DNA of 36,185 nt from JAPEKQ01 sp964516845 (GTDB taxonomy: Bacteria > Joyebacterota > Joyebacteria > Joyebacterales > Joyebacteraceae): positions 1 through 36,185 of the forward strand of contig CAZEXP010000022.1 in assembly GCA_964516845.1 (NCBI GenBank). Direction: 5' to 3'. The notes under the pieces are model-generated. The model was not told where the DNA came from. It was given only the letters and a program-made list of their open reading frames with translations, and searched no databases. A program made the position numbers and the translations under genes. Of this stretch, positions 15,306 through 22,087 are shown in pieces; the stretch's first letter is position 1, and each line of letters begins with the position of its first letter.

Positions 15306-16751
15306 TCACCGAATCAGGGCGATTCGGGCAGTTCTCACGGCATCCGGCGCGTCGGTGCGGGCGAAGTAGACCCCGCTGGCAACGGGGTTCCCGAACCCGT
15401 CCCGGCCGTCCCAAACGGCGTGGCCGACGCGGTCCACCGCCAGCGTCCTGATCTCACGACCCGTGACGTCGTGGATGACGACCCTCAGGTCGAGCCACCG
15501 CCCAGGCGCCGCCCCCGGCAGAACCAGCATCACATCTCCACTGCCGGGATTCGGCGTGGCGATAAGACGGCGTGCTGCCGTCGGGTCGTCTCCGCTTGCC
15601 CCGTCGTCCGCGACACCGGTCACGACGTCGCCCAGAAGCACGAGATCGTGCGGCGGGAGACCAACACTGAGAAGTCCGGCGAGCTGCGTCCCGGTCGCGG
15701 CATCGAACACGCGAACACCCGGCGCCGCGTACGTGCGGTCAGCCACGAACAGCTGGCCGGTGCCGGCGTGCAGTTCGACATCGGGAACGCTCCACTCCCC
15801 CGGTCGCCAGACCGTCTCGATGACCTCACCCGCGGCCCAGTCGAACGCAACACAGAACGCTTCGGCCGACGGCGACAGAACGCTGATCGCTGCGTGCGCG
15901 CGACCATCGAGCGGGAGCGTGAAGTCCTCGATATTTCCGCCAAGCTCCGCCTCGGTGATGATGTGACCGAGTCCGGTGAGCATCGTCGTGTCGACCGCCT
16001 CGATCCCGCCATCGAGCGCCATCCACCCGCCGCTCTCCCCGACGTAGAGTGTCGTACCGTCGTCATCCACGAGGATGTCGGTGTACGGATTCGTCGAGGT
16101 CAGCTCGATCCCCTGCGTGCCCGGCGTCCCCGCGTCCACGTCGACGAGCGTGTTCGTTCTCGTATCGATGACGGCCAGCCACGAGGGTGCGACCGGCTGC
16201 CAGTAGTAGTCGCGGTCGATCCGCTGGATGGAAACGTAGAGGTAGTCGCCGACGACGGCCATCGTCGCGGACTCCGGAAGACCGTCTCCGTCGGCGAAGA
16301 CCGAGAGGTCGATCGAGTCGACGATGGCGCCCGCGGTCGGATCGACCTCGAGGAGCCACGGCGTCTCGTACCGTGAGACGTACGCGCGTGAAGCGCTCAC
16401 GAATGCGATGTCCTTCGGGTTCGTCCCCGGACCGACCGAGAACTGGCGCACCGTCGCGAATCCCTGCGAAGGATCCAACACCTGGATGTTGTCCGCGTAG
16501 AGCCGGTTGACGACGTAGACCAGACCGTCGTAGACGCGCGCGATGGCGTCGCTGTGTATGGGCGCGAGCCCCGTCGAAACGCTCCACATCGGCAGCACAT
16601 CGACGCTCGCTGTTGAGCCGCTCACGGAGTAGTCGGACGTGACGGCGAAGATGAGATCGCTCTGCGCGGTCTGCGCCGATACCCGTGGCGCCGGCGCGAC
16701 GCAGAGGATCACCATCAGAAACAGCGCGCCGCCTGTTCGTCTCGGATTCAT
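15306..16751 (-). CDS. Secreted beta-propeller with FlgD-like tail, probable cobalamin-binding partner of BtuB (BtuG-like)
   Basis: 481 residues from ATG 16751, which overlaps the receptor stop in an ATGA junction. A signal peptide (cut near PRVSAQ) is followed by about seven YncE-like repeats with strands such as YVVNRLYADNIQVLDP, AYVSRYETPWLLEVDP, YLYVSIQRIDRD and LYVGESGG, consistent with a propeller. Then comes the shared C-terminal tail (ATPNPGSGDVMLVLP, HDVTGREIRTL, WDGRDGFGNPVASGVYFAR, ALIR). In Bacteroides, BtuG is a surface beta-propeller that captures B12 for BtuB. Here the same pairing lies under a cobalamin riboswitch, with a sorting tail in place of a lipobox. Function is inferred from context and fold; direct homology to BtuG is untested. 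Confidence 0.75.
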   Translation of the reverse strand: MNPRRTGGALFLMVILCVAPAPRVSAQTAQSDLIFAVTSDYSVSGSTASVDVLPMWSVSTGLAPIHSDAIARVYDGLVYVVNRLYADNIQVLDPSQGFATVRQFSVGPGTNPKDIAFVSASRAYVSRYETPWLLEVDPTAGAIVDSIDLSVFADGDGLPESATMAVVGDYLYVSIQRIDRDYYWQPVAPSWLAVIDTRTNTLVDVDAGTPGTQGIELTSTNPYTDILVDDDGTTLYVGESGGWMALDGGIEAVDTTMLTGLGHIITEAELGGNIEDFTLPLDGRAHAAISVLSPSAEAFCVAFDWAAGEVIETVWRPGEWSVPDVELHAGTGQLFVADRTYAAPGVRVFDAATGTQLAGLLSVGLPPHDLVLLGDVVTGVADDGASGDDPTAARRLIATPNPGSGDVMLVLPGAAPGRWLDLRVVIHDVTGREIRTLAVDRVGHAVWDGRDGFGNPVASGVYFARTDAPDAVRTARIALIR

Positions 16752-18874
16752 CGCGTCTCCCCCATCCATGTGTACTCCAGTGTCGCGTACGCGGACCTCC
16801 CGGGAAGCGGGAACCCTTCCACGTCGGCCGTCCGCTCGTTCCCGATGTTGATGATCTCTCCGGCGAGCGCGAGCCGCCCGGGCACGAGTTCGAACCGGAA
16901 CCCTCCACCCGCGATGTGTCTCGCCTCTGAGCGGTTCTCAGGCAGGTTCGCCCGGTCGCGCCAGCTCTCGCTCTGCCATCGGTGTTCGTACCAGAAGGTC
17001 GCGGCATCGTCCGACCACGACGCCCGCGCGAAGAGTTCGTGCTCGGGTGTGTGCGGGATCGTCTTGCCGTTGTAGACCGGCGACGGTCCCGTGTTGACCG
17101 CGTCCAACCACGTGTAGGCGCCCGAGAACGACCAGCCGCCGTGGACCTCCGCGCGCGCCGAAAGCTCGAACCCATCGGTTCGAGCGGATTCGATATTGAA
17201 CGCCTTGACCGTTCTCTGTGAGTTCTGAAGGAAGATGATGAGGTCCTCGGTCTCCACCCGGAACGCGGACGCCTCGACGAACAGCCGCCCGTTCCACGGA
17301 CTCAGCACGACGCCGCCGTCGACCGACCGCGCCGTCTCCGGGCCGAGCTCCGTGTTGGCCTCGACGGTTCCGCCGGCGCCGAACGTCTCGAGCATCGTCG
17401 GGAGCCGGCCGCTCTCGGACACGCCGGCCTTGACCGTGAACCAATCCAACGGTGTAACACGAACGCCCAGGCTCGGACTCGCAACAGCGACACGGTGGAG
17501 TTCGTCCAGCGGCTCGGGCGGCTGTCCGAACGGAAGCGGTCCCGTGTAGTTGTCGCTCGCCCCGACGTGACGCAGTGTCGCGGCGAGTTCGATCCGTCCA
17601 TCGGCCAGCCGGACCCGGTCCTCGAGCGCAACCGTCGCCGTCGTGCGCTTCCGCGCGAACCCCGTGCCGACACGCGGGTCGGCATCCTCCGGCACGTACC
17701 GCTCATCGAGGAGTGATACGAACGCGGTCAGCGTCTGTCGCCCGGCCAGCCAGTACGTGGACGCGCGTCCATCGACACCGACCGTACGTATCCGGTCGAT
17801 CGTATCCGACCGGTGCAGCCCGACCTCGTTCGCCGGGTTGTAGAACCGGTCGCGCCGCGCCGTGTGCCACACGCCGAGCTGCCCGCTCACCGGCCAGTCG
17901 GGAGTGTCTGCGGTGACGCGAAGCAGATTGCTGGCAACATCGGCGTGCGCGTGAAGGATAGGGACGTTCTCGATGCCGGGGATGCCGTGCTCCTTGAGAA
18001 GCAGCTCGTCGGTCAGCCCGAACGTCCACCCGCCGAACGTGTCGGTCGAAAGCCTCAGGAGCGCGTTGGTCTGCTCGAGATGGTTGTTCCGCCTCGTCAC
18101 GACGGCGTCGTCGTCCAGGTTCTCGAGCGTGCCGTTCCGGTTGAGATACTCGAAGTCCCCGCGGCTCGATAGCCTGCTTACGGAGAGCGCCCCGGCCAGC
18201 GGGCCGACTCGACCCGACACGGACAGGGCGGTCCGCCAGGTCTCGTAGCTCCCCGCCGTCTGGCTCACGGAGACCGATGGTCGGTCCGGCGGTCGCGTCA
18301 CGAGATGGATGACGCCGCCGATAGGCGAACCGCCGAACTCGACGGGCGCCGCCCCCCGGAAGACCTCGATCCGCTCTACGCCGCCAATCGGGAGCTCGGA
18401 GAGATCGCTCACGCCCCACTGCCCCGACCGAAGCGGAACGCCATCCAGATAGACCTCGACCTGACCAGGTGTCGATCCGCGCACCGAGGCCACGCTGTAC
18501 GAACCGAGTCCACCGTACCGTCGGAGGTGAACGCCGGCGCCGCGCTCTATGATGTCGGGAACGGTAATGGGACGTGACCGGTCGGATGAGAGTTCGTGGA
18601 TCGTGGCGAACCCGGTGCGGAGGACAGCGACCTCGGCGCGCGACGGGCGGTCGGCCATCACCTCGAGCGTGTCGGCGGCAACGTAGGTTCGCACGGCCGG
18701 AACGTCTGTCTGGACCGCCGGCGTGTCGCGATGCACCTGCGGCTCATCGGCCGGGGCTGCGAACGGCGTGAGCGCGCAGAGCAGCGCAACGCCCAGCGTC
18801 ACGTTCACCGTGACATGGCGGGCCATGAGAATGCGCGCGAGGCGAGCCCGCGCGCGTGCGGTTCGTTCGCCCAT
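16748..18874 (-). CDS. btuB: TonB-dependent outer-membrane receptor, BtuB-like vitamin B12 transporter
   Basis: 708 residues. A leader with hydrophobic core at 23-41 is followed by a TonB box DTLEVMA (68-74), very like the DTLVVTA of E. coli BtuB. The plug domain has IIERGAGVHLRRYGGLGS, SVRGSTPGQVEVYLDGVPL and GGVERIEVFRGAAPVEFGGS; the barrel ends in aromatic YATLEYTWMGETR. GGAGAG lies 6 nt before the ATG. A cobalamin riboswitch in the leader (18898-19010) identifies the substrate class as B12 or another corrinoid. The stop overlaps the propeller gene. The inner-membrane ABC transporter BtuCDF is not in the window. Expected location: outer membrane. Confidence 0.93.
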   Translation of the reverse strand: MGERTARARARLARILMARHVTVNVTLGVALLCALTPFAAPADEPQVHRDTPAVQTDVPAVRTYVAADTLEVMADRPSRAEVAVLRTGFATIHELSSDRSRPITVPDIIERGAGVHLRRYGGLGSYSVASVRGSTPGQVEVYLDGVPLRSGQWGVSDLSELPIGGVERIEVFRGAAPVEFGGSPIGGVIHLVTRPPDRPSVSVSQTAGSYETWRTALSVSGRVGPLAGALSVSRLSSRGDFEYLNRNGTLENLDDDAVVTRRNNHLEQTNALLRLSTDTFGGWTFGLTDELLLKEHGIPGIENVPILHAHADVASNLLRVTADTPDWPVSGQLGVWHTARRDRFYNPANEVGLHRSDTIDRIRTVGVDGRASTYWLAGRQTLTAFVSLLDERYVPEDADPRVGTGFARKRTTATVALEDRVRLADGRIELAATLRHVGASDNYTGPLPFGQPPEPLDELHRVAVASPSLGVRVTPLDWFTVKAGVSESGRLPTMLETFGAGGTVEANTELGPETARSVDGGVVLSPWNGRLFVEASAFRVETEDLIIFLQNSQRTVKAFNIESARTDGFELSARAEVHGGWSFSGAYTWLDAVNTGPSPVYNGKTIPHTPEHELFARASWSDDAATFWYEHRWQSESWRDRANLPENRSEARHIAGGGFRFELVPGRLALAGEIINIGNERTADVEGFPLPGRSAYATLEYTWMGETR

Positions 18875-18897
18875 CGTGGTCTCTCCGCGGACCAGGA

Positions 18898-19010
18898 CGA
18901 CCCGTCGTCAGGCATTCTGGCTCCCGGGATGGAACCCCGGTCACAGTTGCGGGACAGCACCGGCTTCGAACCGGTTTCCCCTGACGGCCTTTCGGCACCA
19001 GACGGGCAGT
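18898..19010 (-). ncRNA. Cobalamin (AdoCbl-type) riboswitch
   Basis: Read on the minus strand: closing stem CCCGTC (from 19006) with GACGGG (from 18906), then GGTGCCGAAAGGC, AGGGGAAACCGG, the B12-box core GCTGTCCCGCAACTGTGA, and GAGCCAGAATGCCTGACG at the 3' side. These are the conserved blocks of the cobalamin riboswitch in the correct order. It ends about 24 nt before the btuB ATG, so ligand binding most likely hides the ribosome binding site GGAGAG and lowers receptor synthesis when B12 is plentiful. An extra 8-bp hairpin (GGGACGAG/CTCGTCCC, 19020-19046) precedes it. Confidence 0.93.
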
Positions 19011-19080
19011 ATGTCTCCCGGGACGAGATCGAACATCACTCGTCCCATGGGACAAGTCTACGACCTCGCCGCCACAAGAA

Positions 19081-19108
19081 CAAGGGGCCGTCTGATGACG
19101 ACCCCTTG
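19081..19108 (-). terminator. Terminator downstream of the nuclease-like gene
   Basis: A 12-bp stem CAAGGGGTCGTC with GACGGCCCCTTG (one G-U type position), loop ATCA, followed on the minus strand by TTCTTGTGG. It lies between the gene ending at 19178 and the riboswitch operon. Confidence 0.7.
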
Positions 19109-19125
19109 GATATCCTACCTATGCT

Positions 19126-19177
19126 GCAGTCGAGCGCGGCCAGCGACTGCCAAGCTGTCGCCGAAGGCGACAGCCGA
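19126..19177 (-). repeat. Two-hairpin intergenic element, copy 1
   Basis: Directly after the stop codon (minus sense) lies a perfect 9-bp stem GCTGTCGCC/GGCGACAGC with a 3-nt loop (19154-19174), then a second stem GCAGTCG/CGACTGC (19126-19132 with 19044+100 to 19150). The 39 bp at 19139-19177 match 33946-33984 with three differences. See copy 2 for the compensatory change. Confidence 0.75.
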
Positions 19178-21139
19178 TTACCTCAGCAGCACCATTCTCT
19201 GGATCTGGCTCCACTCACCCACCTCGGCGCGGCAGAAGTAGATGCCCGAGGCCACGGCCCGGCCGCGCGAGTCCCGGCCGTCCCAGACGATCTCGTGCAC
19301 GCCCGCGTCCATCGAACCGTCGTGGATGTCCGTCACGAGACGACCGGCGATGTCGAACACGTCGACCCGAGCGTGTGCCGGCTGAGGCAACGAGAGGTGC
19401 AGGGTCGTAATGTCGGTGAACGGGTTCGGCGCGCCTCGACCGAGCGCGAGCTTCGAGACGAGGATGTCGTCCACACCGTTCCCGCCGTCGATGATCGCCG
19501 TCAGATGCACGACGAGATCGCTGAGCGCTCCCCCGCCGCCGTGGATGCCGGACTCGTCACGCGTGCTGAGCGTGAGGTCCGCGTCGTACGGCGTCGAGCG
19601 CGTGATGGAAGTGTCGTCGAAGTGGATGACGAACTCGGTCGCCGTCCCGCCGACGTCCTGCTGGCTGAACCCGCCGACGATCGAGAACCGGCCATCACCG
19701 CCGACGATAGCCGCATCGTAGACCTCGAGCAGCGCCTGCAGGCTGCCGTACCCGAGGTTGTACGCGAACGCGCTCATGTCGACGAATGCGCCGACCTCAT
19801 GCATGCCGAAGTCGAGCGTATCGAGAACCACCACGGACGAGCCGTCGAGGCTCGGCACGGCGTGATCGACCACGGTGCCTGTGAGCGCCACGTACTGCGT
19901 GGCGCTCTCGGGCGCGTCCGAACTCACCGTGAGGTCGCCCGACTTCACACCCGTCGTGCTCGTGGTCATTGAGATGATGTGCTCGGCCGTCTCCTCGCCG
20001 CCGAGGTAGAACGTGCCGCCCGGCCTGTCGAACCCGCTCGGCGCCGTGAAGGAGTACGCGAGCTGCTCGGCGGGATCGAACGCCGCGTTCCCGACCGTGA
20101 GGTACTCGTTCGCCGCGGAGGCTATGATCGCCCGGCCGAAGTCGAGCATCGACGCGACCTCGAGGATCGCCGGAAGCTGGAGTTCCATGTAGACCGGGAT
20201 GTGGTCGCTTGCGTAGAAGAGCGCGTCCGCGATGGCCGCGCTGACGATTTGATTGGTCGGGTCGTTGATATCCCCGTTCAGACGATAGCCGTCGTTGCCG
20301 TACGCCGTGTGCGAACCGACGACGTAATCCATCCCACTCCCGTCTTCGAGTGATGCCGAGATGAGCATCTGGTCGAAGCGGTCGTCCATGCCGCCGCCCG
20401 TGTAGCTGCTGACCGACGTCACGCGAGGTGACTGCGTGTGGATGTGCCGGAACGTGTAGCTGTCGTGCCAGGTCCCCGGCTGGTTGATCGGATCGAAGCA
20501 GCGACCGTCGTTGTCGGCCGCCGAGCTGATGAGAACCTGGTAGCCAGCATCACCGCTCGAGTACACGTTGAGATCTCCACCGAAGATGAAGTTCGTTCCC
20601 GCGGGGTAGGCATTCATGTGCGCTCGGATGTCGTTGCACTGATCCTGACGAATGTCCTCGTCCTCGGACGAACTCCCAGCCTTCAGGTGCGTCGAGATGA
20701 TGTGCAGCTGTCCCGCATCCCCATCGTACCCCGAGAGCTGCAGCGTGTAGTCCATCGTCCACCGCACATCCGTGTAGATGATGTCGTGCGTCACGGTGTC
20801 CACGACGCCGACCTTGTAGAAAATGGCGTTGTCGGTGTCCGGCCCGTTGACAAAGAGATCTGCCGCGTACTTGCCCGGAACGGTCGCGTTCAGGCAGTAC
20901 GTGAGGTAGTTGTTGACACCCGCCTGGCTCTCGATCTCCTGGACGAAGATGATGTCCGGATCGAGCGCGTCCATCAGAAGCTGGTGATCGTCGTACCGCC
21001 CGGCGATATCGAAGCTCGGCCAGTTGAGTATGTTGTAGTTCACCACTCGGATGGCCTGGGCGGGTGAAGCCGCCACGACGAGCACGGCCAGAAGAGCCAG
21101 AAGCGTCAGTGGTACACCACTCAGGGGTCGGCTGTTCAT
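19178..21139 (-). CDS. Secreted endonuclease/exonuclease/phosphatase-fold enzyme with FlgD-like tail
   Basis: 653 residues from ATG 21139 (AGGAGG 8 nt upstream; the frame extends to 21190 but leader and RBS favour this start). Signal peptide 1-29. The catalytic domain (30-320) has the family motifs RVVNYNILNW (Asn36), QEIE (Glu68), a His at 151, GGDLN (187-191) and the C-terminal SDH (311-313), all needed for Mg2+-dependent phosphodiester cleavage. Two Ig-like choice-of-anchor domains follow (LDFG...YLTVGN, about 330-430; LDFGMHEVGAF, about 440-540), then the shared tail (RGAPNPFTDITTLHLSLP ... ASGIYFCRAE ... VLLR). DNase, RNase, sphingomyelinase and phosphatase activities are all possible. 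Role: probably extracellular nutrient scavenging. Confidence 0.88.
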   Translation of the reverse strand: MNSRPLSGVPLTLLALLAVLVVAASPAQAIRVVNYNILNWPSFDIAGRYDDHQLLMDALDPDIIFVQEIESQAGVNNYLTYCLNATVPGKYAADLFVNGPDTDNAIFYKVGVVDTVTHDIIYTDVRWTMDYTLQLSGYDGDAGQLHIISTHLKAGSSSEDEDIRQDQCNDIRAHMNAYPAGTNFIFGGDLNVYSSGDAGYQVLISSAADNDGRCFDPINQPGTWHDSYTFRHIHTQSPRVTSVSSYTGGGMDDRFDQMLISASLEDGSGMDYVVGSHTAYGNDGYRLNGDINDPTNQIVSAAIADALFYASDHIPVYMELQLPAILEVASMLDFGRAIIASAANEYLTVGNAAFDPAEQLAYSFTAPSGFDRPGGTFYLGGEETAEHIISMTTSTTGVKSGDLTVSSDAPESATQYVALTGTVVDHAVPSLDGSSVVVLDTLDFGMHEVGAFVDMSAFAYNLGYGSLQALLEVYDAAIVGGDGRFSIVGGFSQQDVGGTATEFVIHFDDTSITRSTPYDADLTLSTRDESGIHGGGGALSDLVVHLTAIIDGGNGVDDILVSKLALGRGAPNPFTDITTLHLSLPQPAHARVDVFDIAGRLVTDIHDGSMDAGVHEIVWDGRDSRGRAVASGIYFCRAEVGEWSQIQRMVLLR

Positions 21140-21180
21140 CTCGGGGTCCTCCTCGCGAGAAATGTATGACTCCAAGCTCC

Positions 21181-21209
21181 ATTGTAGCACAATCTTATGA
21201 GTTTCTCAA
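21181..21209 (-). promoter_or_regulatory. Promoter of the secreted nuclease-like gene
   Basis: Minus strand TTGAGA (21204-21209), 17-bp spacer, TACAAT (21181-21186), with an extended TGC before the -10 (TGCTACAAT). Close to sigma70 consensus; about 41 bp before the ATG. Confidence 0.75.
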
Positions 21210-21272
21210 GCATTGAGCGGCTCCTCACCGTACAGGCTCCGCAGCAAGGGATTGTGGAGTGAAATCCCGGGA

Positions 21273-21301
21273 TTGCCCACGCGTTGCGGCTCACCTACAC
21301 T
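21273..21301 (+). promoter_or_regulatory. Promoter of the LysE-family gene, apparently leaderless
   Basis: TTGCCC (21273-21278), 17-bp spacer, TACACT (21296-21301). The predicted start site falls at about 21308, next to the ATG at 21309, which has no Shine-Dalgarno sequence. Confidence 0.5.
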
Positions 21302-21308
21302 TGTCACC

Positions 21309-21926
21309 ATGTCCTACGCGGCGTTCCTCGTCCAGGCTGTCCTGATCTCGCTCTCCGGCGTCATCGCCCCGGGACCGCTCACCGTGGTCGTCGTGGGCAA
21401 GGGCTCGCGCTCGCCGGGTGCCGGAGCGCTCATAGCGCTCGGCCACGGAGTCGTCGAGTTTCCGCTGATGGTCCTTATCCTCGTGGGACTCGGACCCGTT
21501 CTCCAGCACGTCACGGCCGCCGCGATCATCGGTCTGGCAGGCGGCCTCGTTCTTCTTTGGATGGCGTACGGGCTCCTGAGGTCGCTCCGCGCCGGAACGG
21601 GAGAGGAGAGTCATCGGGGCACCTCCCCGCTCGTCGCCGGAATGCTCATGTCAGCGGCAAACCCCTATTTCCTGGTCTGGTGGGCCACGGTCGGGGCCAC
21701 GCTCGTCTTCCGCGCGTGGGAGTACGGTGTCTGGCAGTTCATCCTGTTCGGGGTCATCCACTGGTCGATGGATCTCGTCTGGTACTTCTTCCTGTCATCC
21801 GCCTCCTACCGCGGCACGAAGCTCCTCGGCGACCGCTTCCTCGTCGGGATACGTCTGCTCTGCGGCGCCCTGCTGCTGTTCTTCGGGATACGCTTCGTTC
21901 TCGACGCGGCGCCCAGGCTGTTCTGA
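21309..21926 (+). CDS. LysE-family amino acid/metabolite exporter
   Basis: 205 residues, six predicted helices, typical LysE/RhtB size. The N-terminal signature SGVIAPGPLTVVVVGKGSRS (about residues 15-34) corresponds to the conserved PGP motif, and AANPYFLVWW near 115 is the second family motif. Such proteins export basic amino acids, homoserine, threonine or similar compounds across the inner membrane. The ATG at 21309 follows a promoter immediately with no visible ribosome binding site; the frame stays open upstream to 21213 but begins inside the promoter. Divergent from the secreted nuclease-like gene. It is one of few cytoplasmic-membrane proteins in the exoenzyme region and could export amino acids released from digested peptides. 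Confidence 0.88.
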   Translation: MSYAAFLVQAVLISLSGVIAPGPLTVVVVGKGSRSPGAGALIALGHGVVEFPLMVLILVGLGPVLQHVTAAAIIGLAGGLVLLWMAYGLLRSLRAGTGEESHRGTSPLVAGMLMSAANPYFLVWWATVGATLVFRAWEYGVWQFILFGVIHWSMDLVWYFFLSSASYRGTKLLGDRFLVGIRLLCGALLLFFGIRFVLDAAPRLF

Positions 21927-22023
21927 CGCGCCCCGGGGCTTGTCCTACGGTCCCATGAACGCCCCCACCGCAAGGGCTCTTCTGAGTCCCCGGCCATCGT
22001 CTCTATCTTTGCGCCTCTTGCCA

Positions 22024-22032
22024 TGTTATAAT
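22024..22032 (+). promoter_or_regulatory. Extended -10 promoter of the PAD-like gene
   Basis: TGTTATAAT: consensus TATAAT with an extended TG. No clear -35 box at 16-18 bp. It lies 56 bp before the ATG at 22088. Confidence 0.6.
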
Positions 22033-22087
22033 GATGATGATACTCAAAAATCCTACAATGCCTACGTGTACCCACGGAGGACTCGCC

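Noticed and set aside
19020..19046. 8-bp hairpin as part of the riboswitch aptamer
   Set aside because: It lies outside the closing stem; it may be a leader hairpin but is not a conserved cobalamin-riboswitch helix.
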